Source: JAKLFA01 sp964450385 (lineage in GTDB: Bacteria; Omnitrophota; Gorgyraeia; Zapsychrales; JANLHA01). Taken from it: 20,140 nt of DNA. The notes beneath the pieces were generated by a model. The model was not told the DNA's origin and ran no database searches. It was given only the letters and a program-made list of their open reading frames with translations. The position numbers and the translations under genes are program-made. The stretch spans positions 1-20,140 of the forward strand of contig CAYVEC010000028.1 in the NCBI GenBank assembly GCA_964450385.1. The letters are read 5' to 3'. Positions 1 through 7,400 of the stretch are shown piece after piece. The stretch's first letter is position 1. Every line of letters begins with the position of its first letter.

Positions 1-949
1 AGCGCGGCGCGTCATAGGAAAGACCATACTGTCCGTCGGGAGCCTTGACCACGCGCGAGACTGGAAGAAATTCCATCAGCTTCTTACCGACCCCGACGGG
101 TCCTGCCCCGGGGCCACCCCCTCCGTGCGGGGTGGCGAATGTTTTGTGGACATTCACGTGCATCACGTCGAACCCGAGATCCCCCGGCCGGCACCGGCCG
201 AGAATGGCATTTAGATTCGCGCCGTCATAATACATCAGCCCATCCACCTCATGGACCATCTTGGCAATTTTATCAATGTCCGAATTAAAGATCCCAACCG
301 TATTCGGGCAGGTAAGCATGACGCCTGCCACCTCATCCGTCAGGGCCCGGGCCAAGGCATTGATATCAAGAACCCCTTTCCCCGTCGATGGGATCGAGAT
401 GATCTCATAACCCGCGATCGCGGCCGAGGCTGGATTCGTGCCGTGCGCCGAGTCAGGGACAATAAAATATTTCTTCCGGTTCCCTCGGGCCCGGTGATAC
501 GCGGCAATCATCATCACCCCGGTGAGCTCCCCATGGGCCCCGGCCAGGGGCTGAAGGGTAAACCCCTCAAGACCTGTGATCTCGCGGAGCCACTGCTCGG
601 TCTCGTAGAGAACCTCGAATGCGCCTTGAACCAAGGCGGCGCCGCCGGCAATCTGCGGGATGAGCGGATGAAGGTCCGCGAACCCCGGCATCGCGGCCAG
701 CTGTTCGGTGAACCGGGGATTGTATTTCATCGTGCACGAGCCGAGCGGATAAAAATTCCCGTCGACCGAAAAATTCCGGTGCGAGAGCGCGGTAAAATGG
801 CGCACCGTATCGAGCTCAGAGACCTGGGGCAACAGCGCCTCATCGGCCCGTCGGTATTTCGCATCCAAATCCTGCGCCGCGGGCACATCCGATGCCGGAA
901 AACCAAATCCGGTCCGGCCTGGGGCTCCTTTTTCAAATATTAACTGCAT
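1..949 (-). CDS. gcvPB: Glycine dehydrogenase (decarboxylating) subunit 2, partial
   Basis: This is the PLP-carrying half of the two-subunit P protein. With subunit 1 it decarboxylates glycine and passes the aminomethyl group to the lipoyl arm of GcvH in the cytoplasm. Only the first 316 residues lie in the window; the rest (the family is usually about 480 aa) runs off the left edge. The family core is clear: SHRNFSVDGNFYPLGSCTMK near residues 56-75, AHGTNPASA near 168-176, and the PLP-lysine motif HVNVHKT with Lys269, followed by a glycine-rich stretch. The ATG at 947-949 overlaps the last 10 bases of gcvPA, and a GGAC-type ribosome site sits inside gcvPA, so translational coupling is likely. 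It is the fourth gene of the gcv operon. Only the unseen C-terminus is uncertain. Confidence 0.96.
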   Translation of the reverse strand, partial: MQLIFEKGAPGRTGFGFPASDVPAAQDLDAKYRRADEALLPQVSELDTVRHFTALSHRNFSVDGNFYPLGSCTMKYNPRFTEQLAAMPGFADLHPLIPQIAGGAALVQGAFEVLYETEQWLREITGLEGFTLQPLAGAHGELTGVMMIAAYHRARGNRKKYFIVPDSAHGTNPASAAIAGYEIISIPSTGKGVLDINALARALTDEVAGVMLTCPNTVGIFNSDIDKIAKMVHEVDGLMYYDGANLNAILGRCRPGDLGFDVMHVNVHKTFATPHGGGGPGAGPVGVGKKLMEFLPVSRVVKAPDGQYGLSYDAPR

Positions 950-2298
950 CGTTTCTGGTCCTTTAAAATATCCGTCAAGGCCGCCGCATAGGCCTCGATC
1001 TCAGCACGCGTCCGCTTCTCGGTCACGGCAACAAGAATCTCCCGGTTCTTATCGATAAAATATTTGCTCAATGGGAATCCCGCGACAAACCCTCGGCCGA
1101 GCATCGCCTCAACCACCGGGGCCGCCAGGCAGGGGAGCCGCAAGACGAACTCGTTAAACGTCGTGGCAGACCCCGAGGCAACCGCGACCCCGGGCACGGC
1201 ACCCCAAAGGGCTTTCGCGTATTCAGCCTTATCACGGTTCAATCTCGCAAGCGTCGTGAGCCCGGAGCGCCCGATCAGGCTCATATACACCGCGGCCTGG
1301 ATCGCGCAGAGCGCGACATTCGTGCAAATATTCGACGTGGCCTTTTCCCGGCGGATGTGCTGCTCGCGGGCCTGCAGGGTGTTCACAAAACACCGCTGGC
1401 CGACGGCGTCAACAGTCGCACCGACGATCCGACCCGGCATTTTACGCATGTATTCCACCCGGGTCGTCATAAACCCTAGATACGGACCCCCAAAACTGAG
1501 CGGCAATCCCAGGCTCTGCCCCTCGCCGGTCGCGATATCGACACCAATCTCCCCGGGGGTCTGGATCATCCCCAGCGCGACCGGATAAACGCTCTGGATC
1601 ACGAGGGCCCCATGACGGTGAGCCATCTCAACAAGATCGCGGTGGCCATCAACGACACCAAAAAAATTCGGGTTCTGCACGATGAGGGCCGCCGTCTGAT
1701 CATTGAGGCTCGCCGCGATCGCCGAGCGATCCGACGTTCCGACCGCAGGATCGAGCTCAACAAGATCGATCGACACATTCTTTAAATAAGATCGTAGCAT
1801 CGTCCGATAAATCGGGCTCACCCCCCCGTCGACCACGATCCGTTCCCGGCCCGTCACACGCAGGGCCATCATCGCCGCCTCATAGAGGGCGGTTCCCCCG
1901 TCGTAGAGCGAGGCGTTAGAGACCGGCATCCCGGTCAAGGCGCAGATCGCGCTCTGGAACTCATATAAGGCCTGGAGGGTCCCCTGGGCGCATTCCGGTT
2001 GATAAGGCGTATACGCGGTAAAAAATTCACCGCGCCCGATCAGGGCCGGCACCGCCGCCGGAATATAGTGATCATAGAAGCCGCCGCCAATAAACACGGA
2101 CGCCGGCTGACGATTCTTCCCCGCCACATGACGCATATGCGCGACGACCTCCTGCTCGGACCTGCCCTCCGGCAGATCGAAGGACCGCGGGGCATGCCTC
2201 GGCTGAAGATCCTTAAACAGATCATCAACCGTGTCGACGCCAATGACAGCGAGCATCTCCTCAACGTCCCGGGGAGTATTTGCGATATACGGATTCAC
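940..2298 (-). CDS. gcvPA: Glycine dehydrogenase (decarboxylating) subunit 1
   Basis: This is the N-terminal-type half of a split P protein. It has the PLP-enzyme fold but lacks the PLP lysine, and it pairs with GcvPB to decarboxylate glycine. At about 452 aa it has the usual length. Family hallmarks include the N-terminal NPYIANTPRD, FIGGGFYDHYIPA, AYTPYQPECAQGTLQALYE, and a late SFGGPYLGF followed by MPGRIVG. I chose the GTG at 2296-2298 because AGGAG lies 8-9 nt upstream and the protein then begins like family members. An upstream TTG at 2322 would add eight unconserved residues. A 65-bp gap separates it from gcvH, the widest inside the operon, while it overlaps gcvPB by 10 nt. The split P protein is common outside the gamma-proteobacteria and eukaryotes. 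Confidence 0.96.
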   Translation of the reverse strand: MNPYIANTPRDVEEMLAVIGVDTVDDLFKDLQPRHAPRSFDLPEGRSEQEVVAHMRHVAGKNRQPASVFIGGGFYDHYIPAAVPALIGRGEFFTAYTPYQPECAQGTLQALYEFQSAICALTGMPVSNASLYDGGTALYEAAMMALRVTGRERIVVDGGVSPIYRTMLRSYLKNVSIDLVELDPAVGTSDRSAIAASLNDQTAALIVQNPNFFGVVDGHRDLVEMAHRHGALVIQSVYPVALGMIQTPGEIGVDIATGEGQSLGLPLSFGGPYLGFMTTRVEYMRKMPGRIVGATVDAVGQRCFVNTLQAREQHIRREKATSNICTNVALCAIQAAVYMSLIGRSGLTTLARLNRDKAEYAKALWGAVPGVAVASGSATTFNEFVLRLPCLAAPVVEAMLGRGFVAGFPLSKYFIDKNREILVAVTEKRTRAEIEAYAAALTDILKDQKRCS

Positions 2299-2363
2299 CG
2301 TTTGATCTCCTGGACAACACAACTCTGTTAAGAAAACACGACGGACGTGGTATGCGGCGACCT

Positions 2364-2750
2364 TTATTCCAAGCCCTCGAGATAGGTCTGGTACTCTTCA
2401 GCATCCATCAATTTCGACATCTCATCCTCGGAGGCGATCTCCAGCTTCGCGACCCACCCCATATCATAACAACTTTTATTAATCAGATCCGGATTGCTGT
2501 CTAATTCATGATTGACCTCAACGACGCGACCGCTCAGCGGTGAATAAATATCGCTCGCCGCCTTGACCGACTCGATCGAGGCCAACTGCTCGAACTGCTC
2601 CGCCTCCATGCCGATGTCAGGAAGTTCCACAAAGGTCACATCACCGAGCGCATCCTGGGCATAATCGGTCAGCCCGACGGTCGCGATCTTGTCCTCGACC
2701 GTAACCCATTCATGTTCCTTGGTATAATGCAGATGATCCCTGACCTCCAT
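2364..2750 (-). CDS. gcvH: Glycine cleavage system H protein
   Basis: This is the lipoyl carrier that shuttles the aminomethyl group from the P to the T protein and presents dihydrolipoamide to the L protein. At 128 aa it matches the family length. The lipoylation motif LASIESVKAASDIYSP places the modified lysine at Lys63. YTKEHEWV at residues 9-16 and the C-terminal GWVAKLE region are also typical. The start ATG at 2748-2750 is preceded by AAAAGGAG at good spacing, one of the best ribosome sites in the operon. It lies 18 nt after gcvT. Lipoate must come from LipA/LipB- or LplA-type enzymes, none of which is in the window. Confidence 0.97.
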   Translation of the reverse strand: MEVRDHLHYTKEHEWVTVEDKIATVGLTDYAQDALGDVTFVELPDIGMEAEQFEQLASIESVKAASDIYSPLSGRVVEVNHELDSNPDLINKSCYDMGWVAKLEIASEDEMSKLMDAEEYQTYLEGLE

Positions 2751-2768
2751 ATCAAAACTCCTTTTACT

Positions 2769-3854
2769 TTAAGCTTTCAATGTTCCGTTCTTATAGATCG
2801 GGCGCGCAACGATCTCGGCTTCGACCCGCGCCCCATCAGCCCCAAAAAAGATCCGATCCCCCTCTGCCGCGCGCCGGCGGTCGACGAACCCCAAGCCGAT
2901 CCCGCGAGCCAGAGATGGGCTGAAACTCCCGCTCGAGACCCGGCCGATCTCCTGGCCCCCGGCATCAACGATGCACTGTCCTTCCCGGGGCGATTTGCGC
3001 GAGAGCGACACAAACGACACGATCTTTTCATGGACGCCCCGGACCTGCTCGGCCATCAGGGCCCCTTTCCCAATAAAATCTTTTTGCCAGCAAATGAACG
3101 GGTTCAGGCCCGCGACGAGCGGCGATATCCCTTCCGTGAGCTCATGCCCGTAGAGACTGTATCCCATTTCAATTCGTAAGACATCGCGCGCGCCCAATCC
3201 CGCCGGATGGGCCCCGGCCTCAAGTAATCGGTCCCAGGCCTCAGCGGCCCGTCCCCACGACAAATAAATCTCATAGCCGAGCTCGCCGGTATAGCCCGTG
3301 CGGCTGACGAGAACGCGCTCACCGAGCCATTCGAATTCGGCACACGTATAATACGCAAGTTTTTCGATCCCCGCAATCATTTGCTTAAGAAAGTCGCGCG
3401 ACCGCGGACCCTGGACATCGAGTTTTGCGGTCTGAGCCGAGATATCATGAAAGGCGCGGACATCATGGAGATGCTTCTTGATATGGATCGCGTCCTTCAC
3501 CGTCGTGGACCCGTTGACGACGAGCATCCACCGTTCGGGTGCTAAACGAAAGACGATGCAATCATCAATGACCCCGCCGTCCTCATTCAGGATCGCGCCG
3601 TAGCGGCAGGCCCCGACGGCCAGGTCCGAGAGCCGCTGGGTCACGATCCGGTCAAGACCGGATCCGACCGCCCCGCCCTCAACGATAAACTCTCCCATGT
3701 GACAGATATCAAAAACAGCAACATCCCGACGGGTCGCATGATATTCAGCGATGATCCCCTCATATTGCACAGGAAGTTCCCATCCGCCGAAGGGCACCAT
3801 CTTCGCCTGAAGCTTCAATTGTTTTTCAAATAATGGGGTTTGCTGTGGAGACAT
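2769..3854 (-). CDS. gcvT: Aminomethyltransferase (glycine cleavage T protein)
   Basis: This enzyme transfers the methylene group from aminomethyl-lipoyl GcvH to tetrahydrofolate, releasing ammonia and 5,10-methylene-THF. The 361-aa protein shows the family order: an N-terminal substrate-binding part (KMVPFGGWELPVQY, FDICHMGEF), the catalytic region GGVIDDCIVFR with the Asp pair at 97-98, KLDVQGPRS, the tetrahydrofolate-binding region SRTGYTGELGYEIY, and the C-terminal GCV_T barrel ending in IYKNGTLKA. The ATG at 3852-3854 is the first in-frame candidate that fits; its ribosome site is weak (AAAAAAGTT). It is the first gene of the gcv operon and follows a near-consensus promoter at 3895-3923 with a leader of roughly 35 nt. 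Confidence 0.97.
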   Translation of the reverse strand: MSPQQTPLFEKQLKLQAKMVPFGGWELPVQYEGIIAEYHATRRDVAVFDICHMGEFIVEGGAVGSGLDRIVTQRLSDLAVGACRYGAILNEDGGVIDDCIVFRLAPERWMLVVNGSTTVKDAIHIKKHLHDVRAFHDISAQTAKLDVQGPRSRDFLKQMIAGIEKLAYYTCAEFEWLGERVLVSRTGYTGELGYEIYLSWGRAAEAWDRLLEAGAHPAGLGARDVLRIEMGYSLYGHELTEGISPLVAGLNPFICWQKDFIGKGALMAEQVRGVHEKIVSFVSLSRKSPREGQCIVDAGGQEIGRVSSGSFSPSLARGIGLGFVDRRRAAEGDRIFFGADGARVEAEIVARPIYKNGTLKA

Positions 3855-3894
3855 GACGCAACTTTTTTATTCATACGGTATTAATAACGAAGGT

Positions 3895-3923
3895 ATCATA
3901 TATAAATCCCACTCCGTTGTAAA
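3895..3923 (-). promoter_or_regulatory. Sigma-70-type promoter of the gcvT operon
   Basis: On the minus strand, TTTACA (3918-3923, 5 of 6 to the -35 consensus) is followed by an exact 17-bp spacer and TATGAT (3895-3900, 5 of 6 to the -10 consensus). It sits about 40 bp upstream of the gcvT ATG, which puts the start of transcription near 3888. This is the best promoter match in the window. Activity is inferred, not shown. Confidence 0.75.
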
Positions 3924-3932
3924 GCTAAATCC

Positions 3933-3949
3933 GCGGGTTCTGCTCCCGC
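3933..3949. repeat. Perfect 5-bp inverted repeat upstream of the gcvT -35 box
   Basis: GCGGG (3933-3937) and CCCGC (3945-3949) flank a 7-nt spacer, 9 bp upstream of the -35 hexamer. It could be a hairpin in a transcript running on from the tRNA, or a binding site next to the gcvT promoter. No T-run follows directly, so it is not a classical terminator. It may also be chance. Confidence 0.3.
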
Positions 3950-4007
3950 CGATCCGGGAAACCGCACTCGACGAATCTCGAACGGCTGCCGTAGAAAAAA
4001 AGAGAAA

Positions 4008-4081
4008 CGCGCCTGGAGAGATTCGAACTCCCGACACCCTGCTCCGAAGGCAGGTGCTCTATCCAGCTGAGCTACAGGCGC
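4008..4081 (-). tRNA. tRNA-Arg, anticodon TCG
   Basis: The cloverleaf is complete on the minus strand. The acceptor strand GCGCCTG pairs with CAGGCGC over 7 bp, with discriminator G. The D arm is AGCTCAGCTGGATAGAGC. The anticodon stem CCTGC/GCAGG encloses the loop CTTCGGA, giving anticodon TCG for CGA and probably other CGN codons. The T arm is TCGGGAGTTCGAATCTCTCC-like with the conserved TTCGAAT loop. The CCA end is not encoded (GTTT follows), so a CCA-adding enzyme is needed. A T-rich tract follows the 3' end. It has its own promoter at 4115-4142 and lies upstream of gcvT in the same direction. Confidence 0.95.
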
Positions 4082-4114
4082 ATCCTATGAGTCTTGTGTA
4101 CTGATGAGTGAGGT

Positions 4115-4142
4115 ATTATATCAATTCGGGTTCAATACGCAA
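4115..4142 (-). promoter_or_regulatory. Promoter of tRNA-Arg
   Basis: On the minus strand a perfect TATAAT (4115-4120) lies about 34 bp upstream of the tRNA 5' end. TTGCGT (4137-4142, TTG conserved) precedes it by 16 bp. The predicted start is near 4108, giving a 5' leader of roughly 27 nt for RNase P to remove. Confidence 0.65.
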
Positions 4143-4223
4143 GCGTTTCTCGCTGAGCGGACCCGATTTCTATCGAATTATATCTTGCCCTGATCCGCGT
4201 TTGGCGATAAAGTATTCCTGCCT

Positions 4224-4952
4224 ATGAAAATATGCCCGCGGTGCGAAAAAATCTTCCAGTCCGCCTCGATCGCCTGCACCGAGTGTCATGTCTATCTCAT
4301 TGAGATCTCCCTGCCCGAGATCCTCAGACGCACCGATGCCCGCTCGTTCCAAAAGAACATCCACGGCGGCGAGATGAAGACCCTTCCCGACGAACACATT
4401 CAGTATCACATCCGAAGCTACCTCGGCAACCGAAGCCTCTTCCTGGATTTCGACATTCAGAAAAATCGAGTCAAACATGGGCCGAGGCTGAAGCGTTTTT
4501 TTATCGCGCCGATCAACATGACCTGCGTGTTCAATATCCCGTGGTTTTTCTTCAATCTTTTAAATTCGAATTTTTTTCATCTCGCCCACACCCGATACTG
4601 CGACCGGTGCGACTGCAAATATATCCCCGGCAGACACACAGAAGAAGAATGCGACTACAATATCGAATACTTTAACATCCTCGAGGACATCCTGAGCGGC
4701 CATATCATCGATCGGCGCCCGCTCTACCAAAGCTATGCCCTCGAAATACTCCATCAAAAAAAACGCAGCGCCTACGTTGACCTCTTCTGCCGCAAGGCCC
4801 GCTGGGAGGCCTTTTGGGACATCACCTCGATCACCCTGTCGATCATGTTCTGGGTGTTCATCGTCGCCTACATCGCCTACCCGATGTTCCAGATCCTGAT
4901 CCAAAAACTCATGTACATTGACGCCTACGAATTTGCCCTGCCCTGGAGATAG
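4224..4952 (+). CDS. Zinc-ribbon membrane protein of unknown function
   Basis: I do not recognise a family for this 242-aa protein. The N-terminus holds a zinc-ribbon-type motif: CPRC (Cys4, Cys7) and CTEC (Cys18, Cys21) with 10 residues between the pairs. A second cysteine cluster occurs at 126-143 (CDRCDC, then a His and a Cys). An aromatic-rich stretch at 98-121 may touch the membrane. A convincing hydrophobic segment lies at about 200-228, followed by a short tail. The ATG at 4224 is the first possible start after an in-frame stop at 4191, but no Shine-Dalgarno sequence precedes it. TTGCCC-17-TAAAGT just upstream would give a nearly leaderless mRNA. It is one of only two plus-strand genes here and converges with the response regulator, 18 bp away. 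No function is inferred. Confidence 0.75.
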   Translation: MKICPRCEKIFQSASIACTECHVYLIEISLPEILRRTDARSFQKNIHGGEMKTLPDEHIQYHIRSYLGNRSLFLDFDIQKNRVKHGPRLKRFFIAPINMTCVFNIPWFFFNLLNSNFFHLAHTRYCDRCDCKYIPGRHTEEECDYNIEYFNILEDILSGHIIDRRPLYQSYALEILHQKKRSAYVDLFCRKARWEAFWDITSITLSIMFWVFIVAYIAYPMFQILIQKLMYIDAYEFALPWR

Positions 4953-4970
4953 CTCGGCGGGACCGCTCGG

Positions 4971-5348
4971 CTACAGCCGCTCCGACGCAAGCAGCGCCTC
5001 AGCCTCGGTCAAGACATCGGCAAGAGAGAACGGCTTATTGAAAAAAGCGTCGGGGCAGAAATCCTTATCAAAAGCCCTGCCGTTGTCTCCCTGAAATGAT
5101 GTGATCACAATAATCGGAATGGATTTCAAGCGGGGGTCGCTCCGCAGAAAACCGCAGAGCGAATAACCGTTCAGCTCCGGCATCATGATATCAAGGGTGA
5201 TCAGGTCCGGATGCTCGGCGCGCGCCATCTCAAGCCCCATCAGGCCATTGAAGGCGGTCATCACCTCATAGCCCTGACGCTCAAGACCGCGCCGCAAAAA
5301 ACACACCGTCACCGGATCATCATCAATCACCAAGACCCGTTTTGCCAT
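4971..5348 (-). CDS. Stand-alone response-regulator receiver (CheY-like)
   Basis: This is a 125-aa single-domain receiver without an output domain. The acidic pocket is IDDDP (residues 8-12). The phospho-acceptor is Asp53 in LDIMMPELNG, with Thr83 in the ITS switch position and Lys105 in the FNKPF motif, so all catalytic residues are present. The ATG at 5346-5348 follows a strong AGGAGG with 6-nt spacing. It is the last minus-strand gene after xseB, 47 bp away, with an extended -10 element in the gap, so it may be transcribed on its own. No histidine kinase is in the window. It probably acts by protein contact or in a phosphorelay; the partner is unknown. Confidence 0.93.
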   Translation of the reverse strand: MAKRVLVIDDDPVTVCFLRRGLERQGYEVMTAFNGLMGLEMARAEHPDLITLDIMMPELNGYSLCGFLRSDPRLKSIPIIVITSFQGDNGRAFDKDFCPDAFFNKPFSLADVLTEAEALLASERL

Positions 5349-5366
5349 GTGAGGCCTCCTGATCCA

Positions 5367-5375
5367 AGTATATCA
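5367..5375 (-). promoter_or_regulatory. Possible extended -10 element for the receiver gene
   Basis: TGATATACT on the minus strand matches the extended -10 pattern TGnTATAAT at 8 of the 9 positions, counting the free n. It lies about 19 bp upstream of the receiver start codon and in the gap after xseB. No good -35 box is visible. It suggests, weakly, a promoter separate from the xse operon. Confidence 0.35.
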
Positions 5376-5395
5376 TATGAACGCCCCCTCACAGC

Positions 5396-5599
5396 CTACT
5401 CGGCGCCCTCCTCAAAGGCCTCGACAATGGATTTGACCTCCATCTCGGCCTTGTCGATCCGGTCCTTGCAGATCTTCACAAGAGCGACCGCCTCTTTCAC
5501 TTTTTTGGCAAGCTCATCGACGTCAATATCCTCACTCTCGATCTGAGCGATAATGTCCGTCAGCCGCTTCATCGCCTGACCATACTTGACCTCACCCAT
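5396..5599 (-). CDS. xseB: Exodeoxyribonuclease VII small subunit
   Basis: Several copies of this small helical subunit bind the C-terminal helices of XseA to form exonuclease VII, which degrades single-stranded DNA to oligonucleotides. The 67-aa protein shows the family pattern: YGQAMKRLTDIIAQIESEDI followed by a heptad-like VDELAKKVKEA, an acidic coiled-coil hairpin and an acidic tail. I chose ATG 5597-5599 because AAGGAGGGG precedes it by 5 nt and the protein then starts in the family region. An upstream start at 5629 would add ten unconserved residues. It overlaps the end of xseA by 8 nt, which fits coupled synthesis of the two subunits. Confidence 0.93.
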   Translation of the reverse strand: MGEVKYGQAMKRLTDIIAQIESEDIDVDELAKKVKEAVALVKICKDRIDKAEMEVKSIVEAFEEGAE

Positions 5600-6935
5600 G
5601 CACCCCTCCTTGATCGATCTCTTCCACAATGCTCACGCATGCCCCGTCCCTCACCTCGGTCACGAGAACATCGCCTTTCTGCGCCTGGCTGCAGCTCTGC
5701 AGAATACCGCCGCCCCTCAGCCGCGTGATGCTGAACCCCCGGCGGAGTATCCGCACGGGGTCCGCCATCTGCATGATCTTTTCGGCATGGCCGAGACGCC
5801 CCCGTTCGCGGTCAACAGCCCCGATCGCGCCCTTTTCACAGGCCTCGGCAAGCCGCGCCACATCCTGGGCCTTCGACGCGAGCATCCCGCACGGCGCCTG
5901 AACCAAACGGGCCATCAGCGCCGCTAACATCCGGTCGTGCCCCTTCAAAAACGCGCCGGTGGCCGACTGCGCCGCGACCGCGTGTTTCCTCAGCCCCTCC
6001 CTGTGCCCTCGGATCTTTTCGGAGGCCCGGGCCGTCACCTCAAGGAGCGACCCCTCAAGAGCGTCACGCGCCTCTTGGACCCTCTCGATCAAAAAACGCG
6101 CAACGGCCGTCGGGGTTTTCTGATGGGCATAGGCCGCCATATCCGTGACCGTGAGATTGATCTCATGCCCGATCCCGCTCAAGACCGGTAACCGGTTCGC
6201 CGCAACGGCCCGCGCGATTTTTTCCGAATCAAAACAGCTCAGGTCCGCAAGGGACCCTCCGCCCCGCGTGATCACAATGACGTCAACCCCCGGGACATCC
6301 TGGGACTCGGCAAGGGCGGCACAAATATCGTCCTCAGCGCCCCTGCCCTGCATCTGCGCGTGACGATAGACCACCCGAAAACCAAATCCGCTCACCCGAA
6401 GTTCCGCGATAAAATCATGATAAGCGGCCGAATCATACGACGTGATCAACGCAATCGAAAGAGGGACATCAGGGAACAGCAGGGCTTTATTCCTCTCCAG
6501 GACCCCCTCTTTCTGAAGCCGGGCAATAAGCCGATATTTCTCCTGAGCGATCTTCCCTAATGTATAGGCCGGGTCAATGTCCTCCACAATAAGGCGCACG
6601 GCCCCATGAGGTGGATAAAAATCCACACGGCATAAAAATTTAACTTCGATATCATCCTTCAGGTCAAAAGGAGACCCGTTGTCGCTCAAGACCTTGTCAA
6701 GGTACGCCCGCCGCCCGGAAAAAATGACGAGCCCGGCCCTGGCCATGATGTCATGCGTGACCGGGTCTTTCTCGCACATTTCAAAAAAGACATGTTTCTT
6801 TGATCGTGCCCGGTCATATCCCTGGATCTCCCCGCAGACCCAGACCGGGGATGGAAAACCCATCTGCAGCACACCCTGGATCAGCTGGTTGAGCTGCGAA
6901 ACAGTCAAAAAATCCATCATCGTTGATTCTTTCAT
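5592..6935 (-). CDS. xseA: Exodeoxyribonuclease VII large subunit
   Basis: This is the catalytic subunit of exonuclease VII, a metal-dependent enzyme that trims single-stranded DNA from both ends and works in repair and recombination. The 447-aa protein has the expected layout: an N-terminal OB-fold (about 9-105, with VWVCGEIQGY), then the catalytic core with RGGGSLADLSCFDSE (224-238), LSGIGHEIN (252-260) and TPTAVARFL (274-282), then a long helical region for XseB binding. The family usually has GHE followed by T-D where this protein has I-N. The ATG at 6933-6935 has GAGAGGGG upstream. The reading frame stays open to 7070, but that extension is cysteine- and arginine-rich and overlaps sixA, so I leave it out. 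sixA ends 10 nt upstream. Confidence 0.95.
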   Translation of the reverse strand: MKESTMMDFLTVSQLNQLIQGVLQMGFPSPVWVCGEIQGYDRARSKKHVFFEMCEKDPVTHDIMARAGLVIFSGRRAYLDKVLSDNGSPFDLKDDIEVKFLCRVDFYPPHGAVRLIVEDIDPAYTLGKIAQEKYRLIARLQKEGVLERNKALLFPDVPLSIALITSYDSAAYHDFIAELRVSGFGFRVVYRHAQMQGRGAEDDICAALAESQDVPGVDVIVITRGGGSLADLSCFDSEKIARAVAANRLPVLSGIGHEINLTVTDMAAYAHQKTPTAVARFLIERVQEARDALEGSLLEVTARASEKIRGHREGLRKHAVAAQSATGAFLKGHDRMLAALMARLVQAPCGMLASKAQDVARLAEACEKGAIGAVDRERGRLGHAEKIMQMADPVRILRRGFSITRLRGGGILQSCSQAQKGDVLVTEVRDGACVSIVEEIDQGGVHG

Positions 6936-6945
6936 CAGGCCCCTC

Positions 6946-7395
6946 TCAGAGACTCTCCACCCTGTTCTTAAAAGACCAGCCCTTCTGCCCGCGCGACAGA
7001 ACGAGCATGCCCGCCGTCGGCAGATGAAACAGGCTCGAGCCGTCCTCGGCCGAAACCAGCCGGGCCGCAAGCGATGGGATAAAAGGAAGGTGCCCTACGA
7101 CGAGGATCCCCTCTGCCTGAGCAGCATTCAGGTCCGCGCGAACCGCCTCGACCATGGCGTTTGGAACCAGGTCCGGCCGTTCAATGAGAGACACGGCCGG
7201 GAACACGGCCTTCTGCAGGATCTCGGCCGATTGCCTCGCCCGCTGTTTTGGGCTTGACCAGATCTGATCGACACGGGCATCCGCTCCCCGCAACCAATCG
7301 GCCAGGCGCGAGATCTGTTCAACCCCGGCCCGTGTCAGGGTCCCATCATCGGTGCCGACATGATACTCGCCATGCCGGATAAGATACAGTTCCAT
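6946..7395 (-). CDS. sixA: SixA-like phosphohistidine phosphatase
   Basis: This is a small histidine-phosphatase-superfamily protein of 149 aa. LIRHGEY holds the catalytic His8 and its Arg7. WSSPKQRARQSAEIL (46-60) is the second family signature and VVGHLPF contains the second catalytic His102. In E. coli, SixA removes phosphate from phosphohistidine on signalling or phosphotransfer proteins; the substrate here is unknown. The ATG at 7393-7395 has GGAGGGG upstream at 8-nt spacing; an earlier in-frame start at 7467 would run into the macrodomain gene. It sits 5 nt after the macrodomain gene and 10 nt before xseA, in one operon. The phosphatase class is sure; the SixA assignment rests on length and signatures. 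Confidence 0.88.
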   Translation of the reverse strand: MELYLIRHGEYHVGTDDGTLTRAGVEQISRLADWLRGADARVDQIWSSPKQRARQSAEILQKAVFPAVSLIERPDLVPNAMVEAVRADLNAAQAEGILVVGHLPFIPSLAARLVSAEDGSSLFHLPTAGMLVLSRGQKGWSFKNRVESL

Positions 7396-7400
7396 TCCCG

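Larger units (their letters stand above)
3855..4223. other. Intergenic region holding a tRNA and two promoters
   Basis: This 369-bp stretch without a protein gene contains, from right to left, a promoter for tRNA-Arg, the tRNA itself, a T-rich tract just after it on the minus strand, a short perfect inverted repeat, and the promoter and leader of gcvT. The upstream region of the plus-strand gene at 4224 also lies here. I see no glycine riboswitch fold: the predicted gcvT leader of about 35 nt is too short for one. Confidence 0.75.

Noticed and set aside
251..943. Plus-strand open frame of 230 codons
   Set aside because: It lies entirely antisense to gcvPB, has no recognisable domain or good ribosome site, and the minus-strand protein is a clear family member.
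2332..2349. Hairpin with T-run between gcvH and gcvPA on the minus strand
   Set aside because: The stem CACG/CGTG is only 4 bp with an interrupted T-run. It is too weak to call a terminator or attenuator, though the 65-bp gap is the widest in the operon.
3910..3958. tRNA-like sequence on the plus strand (TTGTAAA loop followed by a 5-bp stem with 7-nt loop)
   Set aside because: The loop TTCTGCT lacks the conserved T-loop purine and A, the putative anticodon stem does not pair, and no acceptor stem is found. The region overlaps the gcvT promoter.
4953..4979. Possible terminator between the convergent genes at 4952 and 4971
   Set aside because: Only a 4-bp stem (CGGC/GCCG) overlapping the receiver stop codon is present, with no T-run on either strand.
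6936..7070. Longer xseA start at 7070
   Set aside because: The extra 45 residues are Arg/Cys-rich, overlap the sixA coding region in another frame and match nothing in XseA. ATG 6935 has a ribosome site.
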